Source: Arion vulgaris | Lineage: Eukaryota; Mollusca; Gastropoda; Stylommatophora; Arionidae | Assembly: GCA_020796225.1 (NCBI GenBank) | Contig: CM036767.1 | Coordinates: 12,071,427-12,135,426, forward strand | Direction of reading: 5' to 3' | DNA length: 64,000 nucleotides | Shown here: piece after piece, positions 21,346 to 31,204 of the stretch | How positions within the stretch are numbered: position 1 is the first letter of the stretch | Layout of the letters: each line of letters starts with the position of its first letter | The notes under the pieces: model-generated | The model's input: only the letters and a program-made list of their open reading frames with translations | What the model was told of the DNA's origin: nothing | The model's database searches: none | Made by a program: the position numbers and the translations under genes

Positions 21346-21349
21346 ATTA

Positions 21350-21905
21350 TTATTCACTCTACTACCTGTATCGAATTCCTCACTGGACGAACTACCTTGT
21401 TCCACCCCTATCTGACGACAGACCGTCCCTCCTTGCTAACTTCTCGGGGTCTCCTCTGTCTCTATCCGAATCGCCTATCTAAAGTCTTCTGCCAACTGTC
21501 CCTCTGTCAAGTCTCTGTGAAGATGTTCTCTTTTGAATCTACAATGTATATTCTATTTATCCCCTGGCAATTTTCTTTGTTTCTAAATCAGTCATTGTCC
21601 TAGAATATTTCTCACGGTCAAATCTATTTTGTTGGCCTGGGAGAAACCCAGCTAATTTGACAATCGTGACCGGACAATCACCCAGACGTTCAAAAAAGAA
21701 TACAATTAACCTCTCTGGCTCCAGGAAAGAAAAACAGGGCATAAATTCTTCTCCTAGTTAAGACAACGTCTCTTTGCTAACCTATCTGGTCTGTAATTAT
21801 TTGTTCCACCGCCCAGGTATATTATTACCCCTTTTTAATTGAAAAATACGTGCCTATTTGCAGCTTGGGACTAGGGAAAAACCTGGTATCATATTCCCTG
21901 CTACA
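21350..21905. other. Intron sequence, nothing recognised
   Basis: There is a moderately C-rich part (21370-21500) but no Gly-X-Y coding, no splice-flanked exon and no known repeat. Confidence 0.4.
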
Positions 21906-21906
21906 C

Positions 21907-22165
21907 TTCTTCTTCTTCTTCGAACGTTCCATATTGACCACTTGTCAACCACTCTGTGTGATTTGTATGTGATCTGAGCCTAAGAACGATTGTACGTTGT
22001 GCCAGTTATGTACCCACAAGTAGGCCAGCACATCCAATTTCTGCGCTGCTTTTTATTTACTAGGGTAGCATGCCTAGGGCCTATATCTGTCGCCTCTTAC
22101 GACATGCATTGTAGGTTGCATTCTTTGTTAATCCAGTGGTACTATTCTTTGCTTTCCTTGCGGGC
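21907..22165 (-). mobile_element. SINE-like family a
   Basis: On plus: (ttc)n, cgaacgttccatattgacca, taagaacgattgtacgttgt, cgcctcttacgacatgcatt, ending gggccctggcacc. It is followed directly by an agcgaacgagaagaagaaga tail of another element in the opposite sense. Confidence 0.85.
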
Positions 22166-22269
22166 CCTGGCACCAGCGAACGAGAAGAAGAAGAAGAGTG
22201 ACTGATTTTGTGAATTAGCATTGAATTTAGTATTTGACCTACTAAGTAATTCACCTGGTCGTCCATTAC

Positions 22270-22350
22270 CTTTTCTCCAGGTGATCCATCCTTCCCATCG
22301 AAGCCTGGAAGACCTTGTTCTCCCGTAGTTCCAGTTACCCCTGCTGGACC
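22270..22350 (-). CDS. Collagen exon, nine perfect Gly-X-Y triplets (81 bp)
   Basis: The acceptor is tgttttacag and the donor gtaatg. The phase-0 translation starts GPAGVTGTTGEQG and ends GKDGSPGEK with no interruption or frameshift. Acidic and Lys residues (GEQ, GKD, GEK) are typical of charged triplets in helix regions. It is 553 bp from the next upstream exon, the shortest intron in the gene. Confidence 0.9.
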
Positions 22351-22502
22351 CTGTAAAACAATGAAACTTACTTTCATGACTACAACAAATCTTTATTTTT
22401 ACCCACAACACTAGATTTTTTTTTTAAAATGCGCTTAATACTCGTATACCACGCATATTTCTAAGAGAGTGATAAATGATCTATGATTTAGTTTATTTAA
22501 CA

Positions 22503-22510
22503 TTCCTTGT

Positions 22511-22551
<41 letters not shown>
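22503..22551. repeat. (GT)n microsatellite
   Basis: About 22 GT units, followed by cttttagtcgaaacgtcat, a string related to the arm of the hairpin at 11457-11500. Confidence 0.95.
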
Positions 22552-22552
<1 letters not shown>

Positions 22553-22609
22553 CTTAAAAGACTTTTAGTCGAAACGTCATATTTTTGCTAGTTTTATCAT
22601 TTTATTATT

Positions 22610-22862
22610 CATCTTCTTTGCGTTCGTTCTTTACAATCAATTGTAATCACTCTTTGTGATATGTTTGATCTTTGCCAAGAACGTGTATACGTTGCACATT
22701 GGTTTGGTAGGCCCCTAAATGCATAGACTTCTACAGGTTTAGGACATGTGCATCCGATTTCAGCCAAACCTCCTTAGTCGCCTCTTACGACATGCGTGGC
22801 AGGTAACAGTGGTTCTATTCTTTACACCCCAACTATGGGCCCCGGTAACCATTCGGGCGGGC
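22610..22862 (-). mobile_element. SINE-like family b
   Basis: On plus: cttctttgcgttcgttctt, gccaagaacgtgtatacgtt, cctccttagtcgcctcttac, gcgtggcaggtaacagtgg, ending gggccccggtaaccattcgg. Confidence 0.88.
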
Positions 22863-22903
22863 TAGTTATTTAAAAATAAACAAAACATCACAGAAGAGAG
22901 TAC

Positions 22904-22939
22904 CTGTTCACCTGTGTCCCCTTTAGTTCCAGAGATTCC
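22904..22939 (-). CDS. Collagen mini-exon, GISGTKGDTGEQ (36 bp)
   Basis: The acceptor is atttctctccag and the donor gtactc. Twelve codons make four perfect triplets in phase 0. It is small, but both splice sites and the register agree with the neighbours. Confidence 0.82.
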
Positions 22940-22954
22940 CTGGAGAGAAATAGA

Positions 22955-24355
22955 AAATGTAAATATAATTTACAAACTATTGTCTAGTTATAGGAATACC
23001 TCAATCTCAATTTACAAAATATTGTCCAGTTATAGGAATACCTCAATCCTCCAATTTACAAACTATTGTCTAGTTATAGGAATACCTCAATCATCCAATT
23101 TACAAACTATTGTCTAGTTATAGGAATACCTCAATCCTCCAATTTATAAAATATTGTCCAGTTATAGGAATACCTCAATCCTCCAATTTACAAAATATTG
23201 TCCAGTTATAGGAATATATCAATCCTCCAATTTACAAAATATTGTCCAGTTATAGGAATACATCAATCCTCCAATTTACAAAATATTGTCCAGTTATAGG
23301 AATACCTCAATCCTCCAATTTACAAACTATTGTCCAGTTATAGGAATACCTCAATCCTCCAATTTACAAAATATTGTCCAGTTATAGGAATACCTCAATC
23401 CTCCAATTTACAAAATATTTTCCAGTTATAGGAATACCTCAATCCTCCAATTTACAAAATATTGTCCAGTTATAGGAATACCTCAATCCTCCAATTTACA
23501 AAATATTGTCCAGTTATAGGAATACCTCAATCCTCCAATTTACAAAATATTGTCCAGTTATAGGAATACCTCAATCCTCCAATTTACAAAATATTGTCCA
23601 GTTATAGGAATACCTCAATCCTCCAATTTACAAAATATTGTCCAGTTATAGGAATACCTCAATCCTCCAATTTACAAAATATTGTCCAGTTATAGGAATA
23701 CCTCAATCCTCCAATTTACAAAATATTGTCCAGTTATAGGAATACCTCAGTCCTCCAATTTAAAAATATTGTCAGTTATAGAATACCTAGTCCCCCAATT
23801 TACAAAATATTGTCAGTAAGGAACCCAATCCTCACATTTACAAATATTGCCCAGTTATGAATACCAACCTCCAATTTACAAATATTGTCCGTTATAGAAT
23901 CCTCAATCTCCATTTACAAAATATTGATCATTATAGAATACTCAATCTCCAATTTACAAGATATTGTCAGTTATAGAATACTCAATCTCAATTTACAATA
24001 TTGTAGTTAGAATACTCAACTCAATTTACAAATTTCGTTATGAATCCTAATCTCAATTTACAATATTGTCCATATGAATACCTCAATCCTCAATTAAAGA
24101 TATTGTCCAGTTATATACCTCAGTCTCAATTTCAAATATTGTCAGTTAGGATACCTCACTCAATTTCAAATATTGTCATAAGAATACCTCAGTCCTCAAT
24201 TTACAAAATGTTGTCAGTTATGAATACCTAGTCCTCAATTTACAGATTTGTCAGTAGGAATTCAGTCTCAATTTCAATTGTCAGTTATGAATACTCAGTC
24301 CCAATACAAAATATTGTAGTGAATATTCATTTCAATATTAGTAGGACACTTCAAT
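22955..24355. repeat. 44-bp minisatellite, about 33 copies, collapsing at the right end
   Basis: The unit has atattgtccagttatagg, aatacctcaatcctcc and aatttacaaa. Units are nearly identical to about 23750. After that, nearly every copy loses 2-15 bases through scattered single deletions until the pattern fades at about 24355. Confidence 0.95.
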
Positions 24356-24359
24356 ATAG

Positions 24360-24660
24360 TCTTTCTTGACGCCTTACATATTCAACTCACCCACTTATAA
24401 ACTGCCTCTATATATAACAGTTAACACCTTACATATAACGCTCTATTTCTTAACATGAAATTGATATATTCTGTAATATGTCAATTTCAAATGATTATAT
24501 TCATGAAATAGAATATTGATGAAAAAATGGATCGTGTAAGACGGGCATAAGATGAATTAAAATGCAGAATTCAAATTTTAAATGATTATTCAATCACAAA
24601 AAAACGAAAATAATTTATTTTAAAATATTTATTCACTTATTTCAAATATTTATGCACTTT
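24360..24660. other. AT-rich intron sequence
   Basis: No recognisable feature. Confidence 0.5.
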
Positions 24661-24789
24661 ATTATTTAAGGAGCCACCGACCCCTAATCGTCTGAACACC
24701 CCCGCCCCAATTCTTCTGAACCCACTATCGCCCCCCTAGAACGCTTCAACGCCCACTGGGGCGGTACCACCCACTTTCGGAAACGCTGC
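24661..24789 (-). mobile_element. hAT-like fragment (GTGGGCGGTACCGCCCC type)
   Basis: The minus strand reads tttccgaaagtgggtggtac then cgccccagtgggcgttgaag and a stretch ctaggggggcgatag. This GC-rich start is familiar from some hAT elements that begin CAGTGGTTCCCAAA. Only one end is present. Confidence 0.45.
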
Positions 24790-24957
24790 TCTATATCAAT
24801 CACTTATTAACCACTCTTTGTGATTTGTATGTGATCCTAGCCTAAGGGAGATTGTACGTTGTGTCAGTTATGCAGCTACAAGAAGGTCAGCACATCCGAT
24901 TTCTACTACGCGTTTTATTTACTAGAGTAGCTTCCCTAGGCTCCTACATCAAAAAGT
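24790..24957 (-). mobile_element. SINE-like family a, truncated
   Basis: On plus: atatcaatcacttattaacc, actctttgtgatttgtatg, gattgtacgttgtgtcagtt, gcacatccgatttctac, tttatttactagagtagctt. The 5' half is missing. Confidence 0.8.
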
Positions 24958-25074
24958 ACAATTGTTATTACTATTAGTAGTAGTATTGAAACCGTTGTCA
25001 CATGGCGCTCGAGCCTCCACAATCATCAGTCACATGCGCCCAACGATATAAAAACGCTGATCTAGAATAACGTA

Positions 25075-25291
25075 CCGTTATAGCAAGCGACAGAATTAGT
25101 TGACAACCCATCAATGGAAATTTCGATAATTTTTTTCCCGATGCAAGGCACTAACCCTTCGTTTCGGTGCCACGAACACCGTAAATCTGGAGAACCTGCG
25201 GCTTTTCTGCCAGCCCACGGAATTGAACCGCACTCACAGGGGTTTGTCACCAGTCATCCAACGCGCTACGAACACGCTGGGCAGGCGGGCG
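25075..25291 (-). mobile_element. SINE family f
   Basis: On the minus strand: gcccgcctgcccagcgtgtt, gtagcgcgttgg (A box), ggttcaattccgtgggctgg (B box), agatttacggtgttcgtggc, and an A-rich end. Complete copies are at 33114, 55509 and 58886. Confidence 0.82.
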
Positions 25292-25474
25292 CAAATTTTA
25301 ATATTGAGATACATCTAAATCTTTTCTCAAAATATCACTGTACTTTTGGGCGCCAGTTTGACAGCAGTTTTTAAAAAAAGCAAATTACATTCAATTCTCG
25401 AGGTAGAAATGCAACGAGATATGTGCTCTGAATGCTCATGTACCTTAGAACGCCAGTTTTACAATATTTGTTTT

Positions 25475-25590
25475 CAGTGGCGGCTCGTGAAAACTTTTGT
25501 TAGTGGGGCCAGACAAAAATGTTTGGAAAAACCCATGTTTTTTTAGTAGGTTTTACTTGAGTATTTACTTTTTGTTTATTCCGGTAAATT
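25475..25590 (-). mobile_element. MITE family k, one-ended fragment
   Basis: It starts cagtggcggctcgtg, then ttgttagtggggccagaca and ggttttacttgagtattta, matching the right half of family k in reverse. The other terminus is missing. Confidence 0.7.
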
Positions 25591-25599
25591 TCCCCCTTC

Positions 25600-26105
25600 T
25601 CCCCCCTCCTTTACTTGAATATCTAGGTCATGACTAGTCAACTTGTCTAAACGTACATTGTCATTGTCGTACACATATGTATGTTGATGGAACGGGCGAT
25701 TATTTGCAACTATTCTAAGATGGTTAGTTAATTATTTATATTATTTTTATATCTCATTCGGTATTTACGCACCCAGACTAATTGTTATCGCAATATCATC
25801 GTTCAGCTATGCAATGGTTTGGCCGTGTAAGAATTTCCCTACTGAGTGAATGAAAATTACATATTGGTCTGTGCTAAATAACCAATCCAGAAGAAGTCAG
25901 AGGTAGCTATGTTAACGGACGGTCTAAATAAACCACATTTCTACTGGCCCAAAACAAATAGTGCGTTAGAAATGCGGGAAGTGCACTAATTAGAGAGAAA
26001 GTACACTGATTTTCAGACTATATGATATTTTAACGTTACATATTCGACTTTCAAATCTAAATCGTATCCCGTTAAAAGTAATTATCAGGAATAAATAGTT
26101 TGTAT
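25600..26105. other. Intron sequence, nothing recognised
   Basis: AT-rich sequence with no exon or repeat identified. Confidence 0.5.
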
Positions 26106-26109
26106 AATA

Positions 26110-26375
26110 ACAAATACATATTACTATCACACTGAGGAAACCCCTGACAGCATCGCGAGACAGGCTCTCCGATGGAACCCCAGGGCAATAGAAGTAAGGA
26201 AGACCCAGAAACACCTGGAGACGGGAGTTAGAGATGGAATGCAAAAAACGAGGAGAGAGTTGTGAGATCTGGAAAAGATGGTCTTGGATAGGCGGGCTTG
26301 GAAGGCCTTGGTTGCGGACCTATGCTTCCCTAGGGGCGAAGGGTGAAGAGAGATATTACTATCGCTGGAGCCCGG
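26110..26375 (+). mobile_element. LINE C-terminal fragment (SIARQALRWNPRA)
   Basis: Plus-strand frames give DSIARQALRWNPRAIEVRKT, then a DLEKMVLDRRAWKALVADLC-like end. This is the usual last 80 residues of a non-LTR ORF2. The copy is 5'-truncated; compare 54720-54930. Confidence 0.75.
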
Positions 26376-27020
26376 CCCCAATGGTCCTCAATGACAAGTC
26401 GACACTTGTTATCTTGCAAACCCATTACATACAACCCTCAGGGGTAGACTAGAAATGCAACGAGATCTGTTCTCAAAACACCAATGCACTTTTGGGCGCC
26501 AGTTTTACAACCGTCTGTTTGATACACCATAAACTTGCAATAACTGTCACCCATGCAAATGTAAAGTTAAGTGCAAACACAGACTGGTCCGTTAAAGACC
26601 TGAACCAGCCGAGTCTAAACCTCTTTAAGCAGAATTTTCCTGAATTATAATTAATTAACATACCCCATTCACTATTTTATCCTATTTTTATTTTATTTTA
26701 TATTTCGCACCAAGTATTATTAAGAGAATGCTGGAAAAGATGATTCAGAAGACAATTCCCTGGTAATCCTCTTAACGGCTCATCTGTATTAAGCTTCATT
26801 ATGTCACTGCGGTGTTAATGCTCCTTTTTCACCCTCATTCACGCCCTTAAAATTCTTCTCAAATTTATTTATCGACTTTTTAATTTCTGTTAGGTTGTCT
26901 TTCACTTCTGCTATGGGAATGCTGTTGGTATATATATAGATTCGTCTAGCAGGAAGGGCAGGAGGGAGGGCTAGTATTGGAGGTGTTGCCTTTATTTATT
27001 AATGGTTTTTTTTACCTGTA
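26376..27020. other. Intron sequence, nothing recognised
   Basis: AT-rich sequence. There is no exon, SINE or array apart from a short direct echo of 25340-25460 (cacttttgggcgccagtttt) at about 26480. Confidence 0.4.
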
Positions 27021-27079
27021 GTATTTATTCAAATGTATTGATTTGTTTTTTCACCTTAGTTTTTAATGTATTCGTATTT

Positions 27080-27655
27080 TAGTATGTGATTTGTTTTTTA
27101 CCTATGCATTTATTTATGTATTGCGTGTGTTTTACCTGTGTATTTATTCATGTATTGCGTGTGTTTTACCTGTAGTATTTATTTCATGTATGCGTGTGTT
27201 TTTACCTGTGTATTTATATCATGTATGCGTGTGTTTTTACCTGTTGTATTTATTTCATGTATTGCGTGTGTTTTTACCTGTTGTATTTATATCATGTATT
27301 GCGTGTGTTTTTACCTGTTGTATTTATTTCATGTATTGCGTGTGTTTTTACCTGTTGTATTTATTTCATGTATGGCGTGTGTTTTTTACACTGTTGTATT
27401 TTTTTTTCATGATTGCATGTGTTTTTACCTGTTGTATTTATATCATGTATTGCGTGTGTATTTACCTGTTGTATTTATTTCATGTATGGCGTGTGTTTTT
27501 ACCTGTTGTATTTATTTCATGTATTGCGTGTGTTTTTACCTGTTGTATTTATATCATGTATGGCGTTTTTTGTTGTTGTTTTTCAATGTCTCGCGTTTTG
27601 TATTTTCCATCTGAAGTAGTTATTCAATGTAATGTGTGTTTCTTTTACCTGTAGT
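27080..27655. repeat. About 37-bp minisatellite, 15-16 copies
   Basis: The unit has tttttacctgttgtatttat, ttcatgtattgcgtgtg. Copies alternate between atttatttc and atttatatc and differ by small indels. Cys/Val/Phe-rich open frames across it are by-products. Confidence 0.93.
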
Positions 27656-27844
27656 AAAACTTCCTTGTTTTATTCAAGGAAGGAAAGACGACGGAACTGC
27701 CACAAAAAGAAATACAAATTTATGTCAGTCCCTTGCCAATGGCCTTTTTGTACTGTATGATCTTGCCTGTAATGCTACATCCTTGATCGTGGTCTCTTCT
27801 GTCAGCCAAATATTTTGGGGTTTAATTTTTTTTCAAATTCGATG

Positions 27845-29235
27845 ATCTCCTGAAGAACCTGAGGTTTTCCAAGAGTCCTGGCTGTTCGGAAGGCAAGCTG
27901 GAATGATGTGTTTCAACAATGTTTTGTAAAATGCCCCACGAACCAGGTGGTAGGGATGACGAAATGGTCTTTTACTTTGAACTCTAATTTCTGGACTGCG
28001 ACAAAACTCACTGTCAATGTCTCAGGGACTAGACCGGTAATGGAATCAAATGATCTTGCGATGGGTAAGTTACCTTGAACAGCACAAAATACAGCTAGAC
28101 CTGTAACACTCACATAGTAAAGACACCTACTCCAGTTGTCAGTATGTGTAACAAAGACATTGACAGAAGCGAAACACAAAAATACCTTGGAATAACAGTT
28201 GACAGAAGCCAGACATTTAAGAGTCATGTTGAAAACGTAATCCTAAAGGCAAGTAAAGGGCTAACCGCTCTCAAAGTTATGGCGGGGGCGAATATTGAAC
28301 AACGCCTGCTGCTTTTTCTTTATCAGAGACTAGTGCTGAGCGTGGTGAACTACGTGTTAGTCTTCTGACAGTGAAAAGAGCGTTGCTGGATAAGTTAGAC
28401 AGAATCCAAAATGAAGCGATGAGGCTTATACTTGGTTGCACACGGGCAGTTCATGTGCGGCAATGCGCTATGTACTTGGCTTGCCAACGATGTGCGCTAT
28501 GTACTTGGCTTGCCAACGATGTGCGCTATGTACTTGGCTTGCCAACGATGGCCATGAGACAGAAAGTCGCACAGGTAAAAGCTTATCTGAGAGTTTCTGA
28601 AGACACAATTCAAACTCTGCATAAATCCATAAATGAAAACAAGGACAGGCGTTTGAAGAGAGGCCGATCCTGGATGACCGAGGCAGAGGATGTTATTAAG
28701 CAGGTCTGTACTCAAGTCGAGCTAAGGCATGGGGAAGAATGGATGCCTATATTAGAAAATATGACTGATTACACCAGTGTTGTCAGTACACTTGGACGCT
28801 GATGTAGAGAATGGGCCCCGGTAGTCGTCAATGCGGAGATGCTTGCACTCGTGGAACAGCACTTCCATCTAGGTGATATAATTATTTACACCGATGGCTC
28901 TGTCAGACGTGGGGCCAGATCATCGTAGGCTTATTCAGCACACCGAAACGGTAGCATACTTCATGAGGACTGCGGCGCTTTCGAGACAACGACATCGAGC
29001 ATGACTAGGAGATCAAGGGCGGCTCTGTTGTGGGTGGCTGAGCAACAGGTAACCCATACGATTATCATATCAGACTTGATGGATATGCTTCAAATGATTG
29101 AATCTAAAAGTATGCGTGTGGAATGGGTGGACAGCATTCGGAGATCACATCTCAAGAAAATGACTTGGCTGTACATACCTGGGCATGCTGGAGTGCAGAG
29201 TAACGAGCGTGCTGACTTTCTTGACACTGACTTTC
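27845..29235 (+). mobile_element. LINE with RT C-terminus and RNase H domain
   Basis: Plus-strand pieces in order: RT palm/thumb (YLGITVDRSQTFKSHVENVI, LLFLYQRLVLSVVNYVLVF), thumb (LLDKLDRIQNEAMRLILGC), linker, then RNase H with IIIYTDGS, THTIIISDLMD and IPGHAGVQSNERADFLD. The order RT then RNase H places it among RNase H-bearing LINE clades such as I or Jockey-like groups. In-frame stops, a frameshift near 28370 and a 29-bp triplication at 28465 make it inactive. The usual catalytic Glu between YTDGS and ISD is not evident (SMTRRSRAALL). Confidence 0.82.
28465..28552 (+). repeat. 29-bp triplication inside the LINE ORF
   Basis: Three direct copies of gcgctatgtacttggcttgc then caacgatgt lie in the thumb-to-RNase H linker. 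The 29-bp unit shifts the frame at each copy. Confidence 0.93.
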
Positions 29236-29239
29236 TGAC

Positions 29240-29364
29240 TTCTGACACACATATATTAACAAACACATTCACACATTCGACTCCACACAACATACACACG
29301 GAAACACAAAACTTCCATATACACGTATTCGCTCACGAACACACACATGTACGCACAAACTCAC
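29240..29364. repeat. Degenerate CA-rich tract
   Basis: Irregular acacac- and cattcacac-type sequence between the LINE and the collagen exon. On the minus strand it is the start of the intron. Confidence 0.6.
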
Positions 29365-29425
29365 CATAACCCCTATCTCTCCTTTAATTCCTTTCTCTCC
29401 AGGAACTCAGGTAACCCCAGCTGAC
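29365..29425 (-). CDS. Most 5' clear collagen exon (GQLGLPG...GIKGEIGVM)
   Basis: The acceptor is gtattctccacag and the donor gtgagt. The 61 bp read as collagen only if two G residues are added: one at the exon start (acag then gtcag) and one in cctgagttcc. That gives 63 bp and seven perfect triplets: GQLGLPGVPGEKG, then IKGEIGVM. Splice sites and all Gly codons are intact, so I favour homopolymer errors over a pseudogene. No earlier exon is certain. The candidate at 35615 would be next upstream, and the intron to the next downstream exon is 6.4 kb. Confidence 0.72.
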
Positions 29426-29499
29426 CTGTGGAGAATACAATACACAAGAAGAACATAAGAAACAGCCATTTTTAGTTTTAAAGTATGTGGAATTTAAAA

Positions 29500-29850
29500 G
29501 AAAAAAAAATTTGCATCAACCCTCTTTTCTTCTTCTACTTCTTTAATCTTTTTTCTACTCTTCCTTTTTCTTTCACGCTTCTGTTTGTTCTTCTTTTCTC
29601 TTTTTCTTCTACTTCTGCCTTTTCCCTTCTTCATTTTTTCTTCTTCGTCTTATTTTTCATGTTTCTTCTTCTTTTTCTTGTTCTTCTTGTTCTTTTTCTT
29701 CATCTTCATCTTTTTCTTTCTATTCTTCTTCTTTTTTCTGCTTTTACTTCTTCTTCTACTTATTCTATTTCTTTCTCTTCTTCTACTTCTTCTTCTATTT
29801 CTTCTATTTCTTTCTTTTTCTTCTTCCCCTTCTTCTTCTTCAATGATCTA
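29500..29850. repeat. Polypyrimidine (TTC)n-rich tract
   Basis: Long irregular runs of ttctt and cttctt. Phe/Leu/Ser-rich open frames here are low-complexity artefacts. On the minus strand it would be an AAG-rich tract like the SINE tails, but far longer. Confidence 0.9.
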
Positions 29851-30021
29851 GCAACGATGTGTCTCTTGCTCTTGTTGGATAAAGGGTAATATAGTATTTA
29901 TATTCTACATAGCATTACTATGTCCTTGGTCCTTGGGTGTCTGTGAATCCTCTACCTACGCTATAGAGAAACCAGAATTGATCTGCACTAGTACCAAGTG
30001 ATGTGTTATTTAATAGTACTA

Positions 30022-30112
30022 CATTTGGTCTCTATGGCAAAATGGTTAAGATGTTTACTTGTCCTTCTGACGGTTATAGGCTCGAATCCGGATTGAACTA
30101 GTCAGCATTTTT
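30022..30112 (+). mobile_element. SINE family d, head only
   Basis: ggtctctatggcaaaatggt gives the A box and ataggctcgaatccggat the B box of family d. The body is missing after about 30112. Confidence 0.72.
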
Positions 30113-30224
30113 ACATCAAATGAAAGAATAACTAACAAAATCTAAATAGATGCAATAAAACAAATCAAATCGTAGACCAAATGTCACACATTTTGAAATG
30201 CAAGCGTGTCATCATGAAAAACAA

Positions 30225-30470
30225 TTGTGAAGCATAATCTTTCTACCGACATTATGCTTTCAGTGCCAAACCTGGATGTTGACATCAAACGGTTGCAGAA
30301 AACTAGTCACGACAGAGATAAGTGTCTGCGTAGAATGATGGAAGTATCACGAAGAGACGAGCTTGGTAATAAAGACATCAGGAAAAATGTAGGTATAACG
30401 TCAATACTGAACTTCATCAAGAAACACAAATTACATTGTTCGGCCACATAACCAGATTACCAACAAAGCA
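30225..30470 (+). mobile_element. LINE C-terminal fragment
   Basis: The plus strand reads VSRRDELGNKDIRKNVGITS, then FIKKHKLHCSAT. The last part shifts to FGH-like at ttgttcggccacataacc. This matches NEEIRR..G..P....IEKQ..KWFGHL in other copies. The ORF is interrupted by the array that follows. Confidence 0.65.
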
Positions 30471-30620
30471 ATGTTACTCAGATATAGTTTATACAAAGCA
30501 ATGTTACTCAGATATAGTTTATACAAAGTAATGTTACTCAGATATAGTTATACAAGCAATGTTACTCAGATATAGTTTATACAAAGCAATGTTACTCAGA
30601 TATAGTTTATACAAAGCAAA
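30466..30620 (+). repeat. 30-bp array following the LINE FGH motif, five copies
   Basis: Units read aaagcaatgttactcagata then tagtttatac, immediately after the FGH-like motif of a LINE fragment, so it probably arose from LINE coding sequence. Confidence 0.85.
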
Positions 30621-30898
30621 ATGTCATCCATGCAGAAGGCGACCACCGAAATAACAAAGGCAGTGAAAAACACTAGTTATGAAAAGGCACATGAAAGCCC
30701 GTTCTAGAAATCTCTTCTTATCCTGACGATGTGAGGCAAAACAGGATTAGATAACAAATAGACTATGTATTCAGAAAAGTTTCTGGTCTACACTGTCTAT
30801 TTCAACAGACACGTTTGTATTAACTTCTTTATATGGGTACTACTAAATTAACATTTTTCAAACTTACTTTACATAAGTGTTACTAATTTAACATGTTT

Positions 30899-31152
30899 AC
30901 GCCCGTGTATTGCCGGGGCACACAAGAGTAGCAAAGAATAGTAACACTGTGACCTACAAGGCATGTCGTAAGAGGTAACTGAGGTAGGGGTCTAGGAAGT
31001 TACCTAGTAAATAAAAACCGTCGCAGAAATTGAACGTGTTGACCTACTTGTATGTGCATAACTGGCATAACGTACATTCACTCTTCGGCTCAGATCACAT
31101 ACAAATCACAAAGAGTGCTTTAACAAGTGGTCGATATGGAGCGTCGAAGCAG
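30899..31152 (+). mobile_element. SINE-like family a, full-length
   Basis: It starts cgcccgtgtattgccggggc. It has acctacaaggcatgtcgtaa, aagttacctagtaaataaaa, cagatcacatacaaatcaca and gtggtcgatatggagcgtcg and ends in an A-rich tail. It lies in plus orientation within the 41-bp array. Confidence 0.9.
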
Positions 31153-31204
31153 AAAAAAACATTTTAAAACTTACTTTACATAAAGTGCTATTAAATTAAC
31201 ATTT

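Larger units (their letters stand above)
3936..29425 (-). other. Collagen alpha chain gene (partial), exons scattered over about 25 kb
   Basis: Nine short minus-strand segments encode Gly-X-Y repeats and are bounded by splice-like sites. They are separated by introns of about 0.55, 1, 2.2, 2.9, 3.0, 4.1, 4.7 and 6.4 kb filled with repeats. Together they give roughly 220 codons of triple helix. Interruptions in the register (such as GLREP and GT) and exon sizes not based on 54 bp argue against a fibrillar collagen. A type IV-like or other non-fibrillar secreted matrix chain is more likely, by inference. No signal peptide, N-terminal or C-terminal non-collagenous domain, start or stop codon is visible, so the gene is incomplete here at both ends. 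Confidence 0.85.

Noticed and set aside
27091..27654. Hydrophobic ORFs of up to 187 codons
   Set aside because: Translations of the 37-bp array.
29485..29889. Phe/Leu/Ser-rich ORF resembling a membrane protein
   Set aside because: A polypyrimidine low-complexity tract.
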